From Avelusimicrobium sp963660385 (GTDB lineage Bacteria > Elusimicrobiota > Elusimicrobia > Elusimicrobiales > Elusimicrobiaceae), in contig CAVKWQ010000030.1 in NCBI GenBank assembly GCA_963660385.1, positions 1 to 20,414 on the forward strand: a DNA stretch of 20,414 bases, read 5' to 3'. Each line of letters starts with the position of its first letter. Positions within the stretch are counted from its first letter, which is position 1. Below are positions 13,953 to 20,392 of this stretch, piece after piece. A program made the position numbers and the translations under genes. The notes beneath the pieces were generated by a model, which was not told the DNA's origin, searched no databases, and was given only the letters and a program-made list of their open reading frames with translations.

Positions 13953-15566
13953 ATGGCAACTACTAAACAAATTAACGAATTGGACCGGGCCGTTACAATC
14001 AACGACAACGACATTTTGGCCGTGGCGCAGGCCGACAAAACCGAAGCGCAGGGCGTGCCCGTGTCCGCCCTGACCGAAAAGGTGGCGCAGGACTTAACCA
14101 ACGGGGCATTAAGCGAACTGGCCTTTGATGTGAGTTTGGGCAAAAAAATGTTGGCCAAAACCTTAACCGCTAAGGGAGCGCAAAATATTTCTGCCAAAAG
14201 TACCCTGTTGCAAATGAACGACGCCCTAAACAATTTGCCCGTAGCGGGCGAGCGCAACCTGGTGGTAGGTACGCTCACGCGCGATGTGGAGCAGGTGGAT
14301 TTTTCCGGGTTTGGCTATTGGGCGCAAAACTTTTTGGTAGGCGGGGACCGGATTGTATTTACCCAAGGCACGTTATATTATGTGCCGTATGGGGAGTATG
14401 ATTCCCTGGGCGATATGCTGGCCGCCGCCACCCACACCGAAGCACTGACCGTAGGAACCTCCTACATTCAAACCGTCAGTTTGCGTACCAACCCGCAGGA
14501 AACGCTTTTAGCCGTTAGCCCCGACGCAAACACCTTTAAAATCTATTCCGTAAATGTGGCCGCTAAAACCTTTGCCTTTGTAAAGGATGTGGATATTTCC
14601 GCCGTGCCCAGATACGACGCGGGAACCGGCGCCAGATATGGCTCGGTACATTGTATTTCTGACGACGGGAAATTTATTCTCTATCAAAAGGAACCCGGGA
14701 TTGTGGCGGTGGTAAATACCGAAACGGGAACGGTTAAAACTATATCTGTGGACGGCACCTATTATGGCTGGGTGGCCTCTATGTTTATTGACGGGTCGTG
14801 CCGCCAAGCGCTGATTATGAAGCAGAATTATACCCTCAAAGTTACCATTACCGAAACGGACGACGATTTTGCGCTATCGTATTTGAATATGGCTTATTTG
14901 AACACTACCAATATGGTGCCTTGCCTGCCCTTAAAGCGGCTTGTCTGCGTGTCGTTTGATACGTTTAACGAGCGCACAAGCAACGCCCCGCTGAGCATTA
15001 CAGTCAAATTATACAACCCAGTAAAACAAGCCTTTGAGGGAGAGTTCTCTTTCCAGTATGTGCGCAATATCAATTATAACAGAGGTTCTTCTGTGGATAT
15101 ACGAGTACCCGGATTGCAAACGCCTATCTTAAAGGCCTTGGGCGAAAATACCTACCAGTATATTACGCCGTGGGATACTAGCAACCAAATTGAAGTGGAT
15201 AGCCAGACGGGTATGTTTACCGTTAAAAAATTATCCCCTTTTGGCTCGGTAACAGAAGCATACAGTTATTACTGGTGGCGCGACGAATACCTGTACCATA
15301 AAGGGCAGAAGGTGGCCTGCTTGAACCGGTACGCGGACAATTACCAGTATGGCGTAGGATTGGCGGCGGCGCCTTGTACGGGCTTGTCTTACGGGTGCGT
15401 ATTTGACTTTGTAGCCGATAAAGTGCTTTGCCTAAACCGCAACGTGGGCGGGAAAACGGTTTGTATGGGCAACGAACACGCCTTTGCCAAGGACGATATT
15501 GACGCGGGCGTCTATGATGTATCCGTACCCGCCGTACAACTGCAAGCGGACGGCGAGGAGGCTTAA
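13953..15566 (+). CDS. Phage tail/baseplate-type protein with possible propeller domain
   Basis: This protein has 537 residues. The first 45 residues (KQINELDRAVTINDNDILAV...) match a short module often seen at the N-terminus of phage tail appendage proteins, in which 'INEL ... NDNDILAVAQ ... VPVSALTEKV' links the protein to the virion. From about 110 to 500 the chain is beta-rich, with phrases such as LLAVSPDANTFKIYSV and CISDDGKFILYQK, typical of WD40/YVTN-like propeller blades. A surface-binding or structural role is inferred. AAAGGAG lies just before the ATG. It follows the previous gene by one base, and its stop directly abuts the next start, so the three genes form one transcription unit. 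Confidence 0.7.
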   Translation: MATTKQINELDRAVTINDNDILAVAQADKTEAQGVPVSALTEKVAQDLTNGALSELAFDVSLGKKMLAKTLTAKGAQNISAKSTLLQMNDALNNLPVAGERNLVVGTLTRDVEQVDFSGFGYWAQNFLVGGDRIVFTQGTLYYVPYGEYDSLGDMLAAATHTEALTVGTSYIQTVSLRTNPQETLLAVSPDANTFKIYSVNVAAKTFAFVKDVDISAVPRYDAGTGARYGSVHCISDDGKFILYQKEPGIVAVVNTETGTVKTISVDGTYYGWVASMFIDGSCRQALIMKQNYTLKVTITETDDDFALSYLNMAYLNTTNMVPCLPLKRLVCVSFDTFNERTSNAPLSITVKLYNPVKQAFEGEFSFQYVRNINYNRGSSVDIRVPGLQTPILKALGENTYQYITPWDTSNQIEVDSQTGMFTVKKLSPFGSVTEAYSYYWWRDEYLYHKGQKVACLNRYADNYQYGVGLAAAPCTGLSYGCVFDFVADKVLCLNRNVGGKTVCMGNEHAFAKDDIDAGVYDVSVPAVQLQADGEEA

Positions 15567-15842
15567 ATGACACCAGAACTGCTGGGGATTTCTTGGCAAG
15601 AGTTGCTAACCTTGGCCGGAGCGGTGGGCGTGATTTGTGCCGAATTGCGTGCTATCCGCCGCGACATTGCCCGCTTGGACGCCAAGCAGGACAAATATAA
15701 CAACCTGCAAGGCCGCGTGGCCAGTGTGGAAGCCAAAATGCCTATTCTATCCGGGCTGCCCGAACGGGTGGCCCGCGTGGAAGATTCCTGCGCGAGCGCA
15801 CACCACAGAATTACGGAGGTGCAAAATGAACATCGTTATTAA
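15567..15842 (+). CDS. Small phage membrane/coiled-coil protein (holin-like?)
   Basis: This 91-residue protein has one hydrophobic segment near residues 10-27 (ELLTLAGAVGVICAELRAI) and then a charged, heptad-like region (about 28-85) likely to form a coiled coil. This plan is seen in phage XhlA/BhlA-type membrane proteins of lysis cassettes, but I cannot assign it to that family. GAGGAGG precedes the ATG. It starts directly after the tail gene stop and overlaps the DUF5675 gene by 17 bp, which supports translational coupling to a lysis function. Confidence 0.6.
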   Translation: MTPELLGISWQELLTLAGAVGVICAELRAIRRDIARLDAKQDKYNNLQGRVASVEAKMPILSGLPERVARVEDSCASAHHRITEVQNEHRY

Positions 15843-16230
15843 ACGCATTTTTTGCGGGGAAAATTATTCTATCGGGCGGCTATTCTTGGACGGGAAATAC
15901 TTTTGCGATACGCTGGAAGATACCGTCCGCCCGGCAGGCGTAAAGGTGCCCGGGCAAACAGCTGTGCCAGCGGGAACATACGGCTTGGAATTAAATAAGT
16001 CGCCTAGGTTTGGGCGTGTACTGCCCTTGCTTTTGGAAGTGCCCGGTTTTACGGGAGTGCGGATTCACGCAGGGAACTGTGCCGCGGATACAGAGGGGTG
16101 TATTCTGGTGGGATTTAACCAAATTAAGGGGCGGCTGGTAGGCAGCCGGGCCACCGAAAAACGTTTGTGCGAAAAGTTGCAAGAGGCGGTGGATAAGGGG
16201 GAAGAACTGGAAATAACCATAGAGGGATAG
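15826..16230 (+). CDS. DUF5675-family phage protein
   Basis: This 134-residue protein fits the DUF5675 pattern: a YSIGRLFLDGKYFCDTLED segment, then KVPGQTAVPAGTY, SPRFGRVLPLLLEVPGF and IHAGNCAADTEGCILVG. The family is frequent in phages and mobile elements and its activity is not established. H81 and C92 lie in an H-x-G-N ... GC arrangement that recalls cysteine L,D-transpeptidase-type sites, so a cell-wall role is possible. It is the only candidate wall-acting enzyme in this lysis-type cluster. I chose the ATG at 15826 because GGAGG lies 6 bases upstream and the conserved family sequence begins there. An upstream in-frame extension to 15637 overlaps the preceding gene and lacks family sequence. 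Confidence 0.75.
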   Translation: MNIVIKRIFCGENYSIGRLFLDGKYFCDTLEDTVRPAGVKVPGQTAVPAGTYGLELNKSPRFGRVLPLLLEVPGFTGVRIHAGNCAADTEGCILVGFNQIKGRLVGSRATEKRLCEKLQEAVDKGEELEITIEG

Positions 16231-16249
16231 GAGAACGTGGGGAACTATT

Positions 16250-16272
16250 AAAAAGGCCCCCAGACGGGGGCC
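16250..16272 (-). terminator. Rho-independent terminator of brnTA
   Basis: Read on the minus strand, a perfect 7-bp stem (GGCCCCC / GGGGGCC) with loop GTCT is followed at once by TTTTT, 10 bases beyond the brnA stop. On the plus strand the stem is followed by AAAGAAAG, so it probably does not stop transcription from the phage genes with the same strength. Confidence 0.85.
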
Positions 16273-16281
16273 AAAGAAAGA

Positions 16282-16491
16282 TTATTTCCAAACCAAGGTA
16301 GGTTTTATCCCCTTGGCGGCGCAATCGGATAGGTACATATTTATCAATTTTTGATACGGTACGCCAACATCTTGCGCGGTCTTTTTAAAGTATTCAATCG
16401 TATCCACATTTAGGCGGATAGAGATTTGCCGGCGCAAACGGGCGGCATACGGGTTTGGTTTTGCATTGGTGAAATTATATTCTTTTTTCAT
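16282..16491 (-). CDS. brnA: BrnA-type antitoxin (ribbon-helix-helix)
   Basis: This 69-residue protein is the expected partner of the BrnT toxin. The segment LRRQISIRLNVDTIEYFKKTAQDVGVPYQKLINMYLSD has a short strand followed by two helices, typical of ribbon-helix-helix (CopG/MetJ-like) DNA-binding antitoxins of the BrnA family. BrnA dimers bind and neutralise BrnT and, in the studied Brucella system, repress the shared promoter. The ATG at 16491 overlaps the brnT stop by 4 bp, the usual brnT-brnA order and coupling. A strong terminator follows. The operon lies on the strand opposite to the phage lysis genes. Confidence 0.85.
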   Translation of the reverse strand: MKKEYNFTNAKPNPYAARLRRQISIRLNVDTIEYFKKTAQDVGVPYQKLINMYLSDCAAKGIKPTLVWK

Positions 16492-16778
16492 AAGTTGCCC
16501 CCATAGGATTTACTTTCGTTTTTGGTCGCTTTGCGGGCGGAAATAATACGGATAATTTCATCCTGTGCCCGGTAGCAATGGCAAACTACTAATAGTTTAA
16601 GCGACTGGCTAAGACCCAAAATGATAAACCTGTCTTCGGTTTCGGAGTGGTCCGGGTCCGCAATAATACGGGCGTTATCATCGTAAAAGACGGTCTTGGC
16701 TTCCTCAAACGATACTTTATGTTTGCGGATATTAATGGCGTCTTTTTTAGGGTCCCATTCAAAGCGTATATGTTTCAT
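16488..16778 (-). CDS. brnT: BrnT-type ribonuclease toxin
   Basis: This 96-residue protein matches the BrnT family, which are RelE-like toxins that block translation by RNA cleavage. Visible family features are F6-x-W8-D9-P10, N16, K19-H20, F24-E25-x-A27, D33, H44-S45-E46-x-E48-x-R50, the strand LLVVCH, and the C-terminal R77-I-I-S80-A-R82 with E88. No key residue is obviously missing, so the toxin looks intact. It is first in a two-gene operon with brnA and has its own promoter (TTGATT, 17 bp, TACAAT). Its place inside a phage lysis cluster and on the opposite strand suggests an added 'moron' gene pair, possibly for maintenance of the element or for phage exclusion. Confidence 0.9.
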   Translation of the reverse strand: MKHIRFEWDPKKDAINIRKHKVSFEEAKTVFYDDNARIIADPDHSETEDRFIILGLSQSLKLLVVCHCYRAQDEIIRIISARKATKNESKSYGGNL

Positions 16779-16784
16779 AATTAT

Positions 16785-16813
16785 ATTGTATATACAAAAT
16801 GGGAAAAAATCAA
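16785..16813 (-). promoter_or_regulatory. brnTA promoter with palindromic operator candidate
   Basis: On the minus strand TTGATT (16808-16813), a 17-bp spacer and TACAAT (16785-16790) fit a sigma-70 promoter just upstream of the brnT ATG at 16778. The perfect 12-bp palindrome TTGTATATACAA at 16786-16797 covers the -10 box. Ribbon-helix-helix antitoxins bind short palindromes, so it is a good candidate site for autorepression by BrnA. That binding is inferred and not shown. Confidence 0.65.
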
Positions 16814-16843
16814 GTAGTTAAATAAACACAAGGAGAAAAGAAA

Positions 16844-17149
16844 ATGATGGAAATACTACCCAACGTAGTGCAATATGTAGCCGTGCTGGCCGAAAAAGTG
16901 CCCGCACTAATGACGGTGCTTGTAGTGATTGGCGGGGCGTACTTGACGCTGATGGTGCTTCAACCCGTGGTATTGGCTTTGGCCAAACTGACCAAAACCG
17001 AAAAGGACGACGCCTTTTTGGCTAAGTTCTACGATGTGCTGACCGACTGGGGGCCGTGCTTTGCGCCGGCGGCCGCACTCTTTAAAAAGAAAACGGGCTA
17101 CGAAACGGCGGATAAAGAGCCTTCCGCGACGGAACCCAAGGAGGAATAA
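16844..17149 (+). CDS. Small phage membrane protein (possible holin)
   Basis: This 101-residue protein has a strongly hydrophobic stretch at about residues 15-50 (VPALMTVLVVIGGAYLTLMVLQPVVLALAKL), enough for one long or two short membrane helices. An acidic/polar C-terminal tail (ETADKEPSATEPKEE) follows. Its size and its place next to spanin-like genes suit a holin or related lysis membrane protein, but there is no diagnostic motif. AGGAG lies 8-12 bases before the ATG at 16844. The stop overlaps the next start by one base. It is the first plus-strand gene after the inserted brnTA operon. Confidence 0.65.
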   Translation: MMEILPNVVQYVAVLAEKVPALMTVLVVIGGAYLTLMVLQPVVLALAKLTKTEKDDAFLAKFYDVLTDWGPCFAPAAALFKKKTGYETADKEPSATEPKEE

Positions 17150-17352
17150 TGCTCTACGCTACGATTTTGGTATGTGTAGCGGCTTTGACGGGGCTCGGGG
17201 CGGTACTATACCGCTCCGGGCGCCGCGTGGCAGAGAACGAGGCTTTGAAATCAAAGGAGCGTGAAAATGCAAGGGTGGATGAAACATTGCGCCGTGTGGC
17301 TGGCCTTAACCGGGTGGATTTGCTTGCTAGGCTGCGCGAGCATAAAAAGTAA
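17149..17352 (+). CDS. i-spanin-like small membrane protein
   Basis: This 67-residue protein has an N-terminal membrane helix (about 2-22, LYATILVCVAALTGLGAVLY) and a charged helical tail of about 45 residues. That is the layout of an inner-membrane spanin (Rz-like), which joins the outer-membrane spanin to disrupt the outer membrane at lysis. It is shorter than the usual Rz (about 150 residues), so the call depends on context: the next gene encodes a lipoprotein in another frame and overlaps it by 86 bp, the classic Rz/Rz1 arrangement. The start shares one base with the previous stop and has AAGGAGG upstream. Confidence 0.55.
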   Translation: MLYATILVCVAALTGLGAVLYRSGRRVAENEALKSKERENARVDETLRRVAGLNRVDLLARLREHKK

Positions 17353-17458
17353 TGCGGCGGTGTGCCGTGTGCGGTTTGATTACCAGGACGCGGGCATTGA
17401 AGCCTTAAATGAGCAAAACCTGCGGGCCTTGGTAGCCTTTAAGGAGATTTGTGAGTGA
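17267..17458 (+). CDS. o-spanin-like small lipoprotein
   Basis: This 63-residue protein has a signal sequence (about 6-22) ending in the lipobox L20-L21-G22-C23. The mature part would be a lipoprotein of about 41 residues with +2 alanine, so an outer-membrane location is likely. It overlaps the i-spanin-like gene by 86 bp in a different frame, as Rz1 does with Rz. I chose the ATG at 17267 because AAAGGAG (17253-17259) has proper spacing to it, while the in-frame GTG at 17261 is only one base away. Two further cysteines (near residues 34 and 62) are unusual and could form a dimer disulfide. Confidence 0.6.
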   Translation: MQGWMKHCAVWLALTGWICLLGCASIKSNAAVCRVRFDYQDAGIEALNEQNLRALVAFKEICE

Positions 17459-17672
17459 GGGGGAGGGAGAGAGTAGGGGCCTGGGGGCCCAACGTAGCGG
17501 CCCACAGTGCAAGTTTGCCGCGTATGCCGCCCATATGCAGCGGGGGAAAAACCTGCGCCGACGGTGCCGTTTTGCCGAATACGACCGCTATTTTGCGGAG
17601 TGCATCTGCCAACGGACAGGCATCCCCTGCCGGGTAGCGTGCGGGAAATTGCCAAATAAGGTCGTAAAATAG
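17451..17672 (+). CDS. Small Cys-rich hypothetical protein (end of phage block)
   Basis: This is a possible 73-residue protein from a GTG start, with AAGGAG 4 bases upstream and an 8-bp overlap with the o-spanin-like gene. The first 18 residues are low-complexity (Gly/Glu/Arg). The rest (CKFAAYAAHMQRGKNLRRRCRFAEYDRYFAECICQRTG and on) has six cysteines and codon choice like its neighbours, which supports translation. The cysteines might bind metal. I do not recognise the family. Other frames here also stay open, so it may not be real. Confidence 0.45.
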   Translation: MSEGEGESRGLGAQRSGPQCKFAAYAAHMQRGKNLRRRCRFAEYDRYFAECICQRTGIPCRVACGKLPNKVVK

Positions 17673-17760
17673 TGGACATTTATGCTGACATTTTGCTGAC
17701 AACGCTACTGCTTTACAGGTCCGTTATTTCCGCTTGTTTCAATTATGATTTTACGACGAT
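17673..17760. other. Right junction region of the phage block, no gene seen
   Basis: Between the last plus-strand ORF and the tRNA terminator lies an AT-richer stretch with a short direct repeat (TGCTGACA twice, near 17681 and 17693). The border between phage and host DNA should fall here, but I see no duplicate of the tRNA 3' end or other attachment-site repeat within the window. Confidence 0.35.
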
Positions 17761-17800
17761 AAAAATGGCCTTTTAACAAGTTTATATTGCTAAAAGGCCA
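17761..17800 (-). terminator. Rho-independent terminator of the tRNA-Thr transcript
   Basis: On the minus strand a perfect 10-bp stem (TGGCCTTTTA at 17791-17800 pairing with 17766-17775) with a 15-base loop is followed by TTTTT (17761-17765). It lies 14 bases past the tRNA 3' end, so it should end the tRNA transcript before the phage block. Confidence 0.85.
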
Positions 17801-17813
17801 TACAGAAGAAATC

Positions 17814-17886
17814 AGCCAAGACGGGGGATCGAACCCCGGACCTATCGCTTACGAAGCGATTGCTCTACCAGCTGAGCTATCTTGGC
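17814..17886 (-). tRNA. tRNA-Thr, anticodon CGU
   Basis: The minus strand folds into a complete 73-base cloverleaf: acceptor GCCAAGA/TCTTGGC, D-arm GCTC/GAGC with loop AGCTGGTA, anticodon stem ATCGC/GCGAT with loop TTCGTAA (anticodon CGT, reads ACG), variable loop AGGTC, T-arm CGGGG-TTCGATC-CCCCG, discriminator T. G1-C72 and C2-G71 suit threonine identity. The 3' CCA is not encoded. The 3' end faces the phage block, the usual side for integration by tyrosine recombinases, but no integrase or att duplicate is visible. Confidence 0.95.
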
Positions 17887-17952
17887 GTTGCAAATTGTTT
17901 ATTTCTAACGTATATATTCTACAAAAAAACGGGAAACTTTGCACATACTCTC

Positions 17953-20199
17953 TTATTTCCCGACGGAAAAGCGCATTTTTTGCACTTGCGCTTCCAGCGC
18001 GTTCATCCGCGGATTATGGCGGTTCTTTTCCAAAAATTCTTCTTCTGTTACACCTTTGGGCCCACGCTTGTAAACATCTATCCACGCTTGGGCCTGCGCT
18101 GGGTTGCGCTCCATTAGGGCGATACTCGTCAAAAAGAGGTATGTTTCCGCATTGACCGGGTCCAGCACCAGTGAACGCTGAAAGGCGCGCTTGGCCTGCT
18201 CCATATTATCACGCGCATTTTGGCTGTACAGTTGAAATTCGTCCGCGCTTTTGGCCTGTGCCGCGCCTTGCGAGGCCCGCAACGCCATTGCATAATACAA
18301 CTGCCCCGTACTTTGATGCAATGCCGTGTGGTTGGGTGCGTATTTAAGCACATACGCAAAATCTTTTAACGCGCGTGCGTAATCGTTGGACGGCGTGTCC
18401 GTATCGCCCCGGGCGGGGGAAAACTGCGTGGTCAAATCCAATGTGGTGGCAAAGGTATTGGCGCGGTATTGGCGGTATTCCGTCAAAAGCGGGTTTAATT
18501 TAACCGCCCGCGTAAAATATGGCAGAGCCCCTTCGGCATTACCTATTTGCACCAAACGCACGCCTAAACTGTAATAATGGTTCGCCTGAAAAAGCCCATA
18601 AAACCACACCAGCCCCGGCACCGTGGCCGCCAGTAACAGACTCGTTCGCGCCGCCCGGCTCGTCCACGCACTGCGCAAATACACATAGCACACGCCCAGC
18701 ACGCAAAATACAAGCACGCCCCACGCACAGCAAATTAGAAATCCGTCCCCCAGTTTGCGGGCGGACATTGCGCCGGAAATCTCTTTAAATTCGCCTAACA
18801 CTTGCCACGCTCCGTAGGCCAAGGCTACTGCTAACACCACCCGGGCCGCCCACAAAAGCCAAGGCGCAGAGAAGCAAATTTTTTCGTCCGCGTTGTCTTC
18901 CTGCGGCGGGTTAGATAAGGCGATAATCACCCCGATAAACACCGCAAAAAAGAGTCCGCTGGAAGCAAAGCGCAAACTGATATCCACAAACGCGTGCGCC
19001 ATTAGGCCCGCCAAGGCCGTCGCGTAGCCCAGCAGGTAAAAAATCCGCTCGCGCTCTTCGGCGGATAATTGGCTCACTGGGTGCAAGTTTTTCCACGCAC
19101 TGGTAAAAACAAAAATTAACATCCACAAAAAGATTGCCAGCCCGACAGTTCCCGCCGTGGCCCATTGCTCCAAATATTCATTTTCGGCGTGTTGGGTTTC
19201 GGTGTTGTGGGAGTTTTCAATATAAAAAATTTGCGGGCGCTTATAGGCCGGATAAATAATTTTAAAACTGCCCGGCCCCGTGCCCATAAGGGGGGAATCT
19301 TGCACCATTTCAAAGGTGGAAAGCCACGTAAACGAGCGGAAACTGACCGATTGGAAACGCTTGGCCGTATAGACCCCGGCCAGCGCAAGCGCGCAGAGGA
19401 GAACCCCAGTTGCTACGAGGTTTAATTTTTTAATGTGTTTAGTGGGAAAAAGGCGGTTTGTAAATAAAAAAGTACCCACCGCGGCGGCCACCCCGTACGC
19501 CAGCCACGCGCCCTTGCTCTCCGTGAAAAATAGTTCCACTAATCCCAACCCCAAAAGCACCAGCAGGGATTTTTTGCGCGTAGCCAGATATTGCGCGCAG
19601 GTTACGCACGAGGCAAACACTACAAACGCGCCAAAGAAGTTCGGGTTTGCGTGCGTGGAGAAAATCCGGCGCGTAAAAAAGCCCCGCCACGGCAGGAAAT
19701 CTGCTCCCGGCAAGAATCCGTCCACTATTTGCAAGGCCCCATAGGCGAACGAAATCCACGCGGCAATAACAATAAATTTAGTAAGCGTGCGGATATCTTT
19801 TTGGGTAAATTCGGTGGCGATTAACAACATTATCCCGCCGTACATCAGCAGGCGGATAAATTCCTCGGCACTTTCCAAATGAAAGGGCCCGCATATAAAA
19901 GAAAGAATATTCCACCCTAGGTACGCCAGTATTGGGAGCAAAAACGGGAAATTTTGACGTGTGAACGGGCTCTTCCACTCGGCCACTTTAAGCGCGGCCC
20001 ATAAGCCTAACAAAACGATTGCCCCCGTGTGGAGCAGGGTTAATTTTACTTGGGCGGTGTCGTACGTGCCGGTAAAAAAGGAAATGCTGACAAGCAGGCT
20101 CATCCAGCCGGCCACGACGGGCAAGCATTTACGGATAAACGCCCCGAACGGGTTAATGGGGGCTTTTTTTATAGGAGTGGAAATCTTTTTTGCGGACAT
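17953..20199 (-). CDS. O-antigen ligase-type (Wzy_C) membrane protein with C-terminal TPRs
   Basis: This 748-residue protein has about a dozen hydrophobic segments. The central region carries motifs of the O-antigen ligase / polymerase superfamily: HANPNFFGAF, a large periplasmic-type loop with PLMGTGPGSFKIIYPAY, and HAENEYLEQWATAGTVGL. The C-terminal part (about 540-735) has TPR-like helical pairs (YYSLGVRLVQIGNAEGALPYFTRAVKLNP; ALKDFAYVLKYAPNH; AFQRSLVLDPVNAETYLFL). Members join glycans to lipid A core, to protein (PglL type) or polymerise them. The TPR tail may bind a partner. Substrate is unknown. The ATG at 20199 has no clear Shine-Dalgarno, and a TATAAT box sits only 6 bases upstream, so a leaderless or very short-leader mRNA is possible. 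Confidence 0.85.
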   Translation of the reverse strand: MSAKKISTPIKKAPINPFGAFIRKCLPVVAGWMSLLVSISFFTGTYDTAQVKLTLLHTGAIVLLGLWAALKVAEWKSPFTRQNFPFLLPILAYLGWNILSFICGPFHLESAEEFIRLLMYGGIMLLIATEFTQKDIRTLTKFIVIAAWISFAYGALQIVDGFLPGADFLPWRGFFTRRIFSTHANPNFFGAFVVFASCVTCAQYLATRKKSLLVLLGLGLVELFFTESKGAWLAYGVAAAVGTFLFTNRLFPTKHIKKLNLVATGVLLCALALAGVYTAKRFQSVSFRSFTWLSTFEMVQDSPLMGTGPGSFKIIYPAYKRPQIFYIENSHNTETQHAENEYLEQWATAGTVGLAIFLWMLIFVFTSAWKNLHPVSQLSAEERERIFYLLGYATALAGLMAHAFVDISLRFASSGLFFAVFIGVIIALSNPPQEDNADEKICFSAPWLLWAARVVLAVALAYGAWQVLGEFKEISGAMSARKLGDGFLICCAWGVLVFCVLGVCYVYLRSAWTSRAARTSLLLAATVPGLVWFYGLFQANHYYSLGVRLVQIGNAEGALPYFTRAVKLNPLLTEYRQYRANTFATTLDLTTQFSPARGDTDTPSNDYARALKDFAYVLKYAPNHTALHQSTGQLYYAMALRASQGAAQAKSADEFQLYSQNARDNMEQAKRAFQRSLVLDPVNAETYLFLTSIALMERNPAQAQAWIDVYKRGPKGVTEEEFLEKNRHNPRMNALEAQVQKMRFSVGK

Positions 20200-20205
20200 A
20201 ATTTT

Positions 20206-20211
20206 ATTATA
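20206..20211 (-). promoter_or_regulatory. Likely -10 box of the O-antigen ligase-type gene
   Basis: TATAAT on the minus strand lies 6 bases upstream of the ATG at 20199. With normal promoter geometry transcription would begin at or very near the start codon. No good -35 hexamer is seen at the expected distance (20229-20234 reads AGGGCC). Confidence 0.4.
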
Positions 20212-20271
20212 GCAATTAAACCGTGCCGGGCCCTAGCCGGGGTGGGGGGAAAAAATAAATTAGAGGGCATC

Positions 20272-20328
20272 CTGAATTGCCGCCCTTACCGCTAGGCGGC
20301 ATCCCGTAGTGTTTCTGTACGGGGTCCA
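20272..20328 (-). repeat. Type C palindromic repeat copy in host DNA, inverted
   Basis: On the minus strand this reads like the extended type C unit at 12625-12678: a CCCCGTA/TACGGG stem, then a GCCGCC/GGCGGC stem and ATTCAG. It lies beyond a host gene, so the repeat family is not confined to the phage block. Confidence 0.85.
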
Positions 20329-20364
20329 TTAATTGGGTCGTTTGCTGTGCTGTTATCTAAAAGG

Positions 20365-20392
20365 TCATACTGGAAGGTTTCTGTCCAGTATC
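20365..20392 (-). repeat. Type B palindromic repeat variant in host DNA
   Basis: On the minus strand the arms are ATACTGGA and TCCAGTAT around a 9-base loop, followed by ATGACC and then GATAAC, which parallels the type B units at 10288-10319 and 12299-12327. The third base pair of the stem is switched from T-A to A-T in both arms. Confidence 0.75.

Noticed and set aside
15637..15825. N-terminal extension of the DUF5675 gene
   Set aside because: The added residues are a shadow of the coiled-coil gene at 15567-15842; the ATG at 15826 has a strong Shine-Dalgarno and starts the family sequence.
16255..16272. Terminator for the plus-strand DUF5675 gene
   Set aside because: On the plus strand the stem is followed by AAAGAAAG and not a T-run; the T-run is on the minus strand, so it serves brnTA.
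17439..17702. 87-residue minus-strand ORF near the right border, considered as an integrase remnant
   Set aside because: No tyrosine or serine recombinase motif is visible, and the plus strand has a better-supported small ORF.
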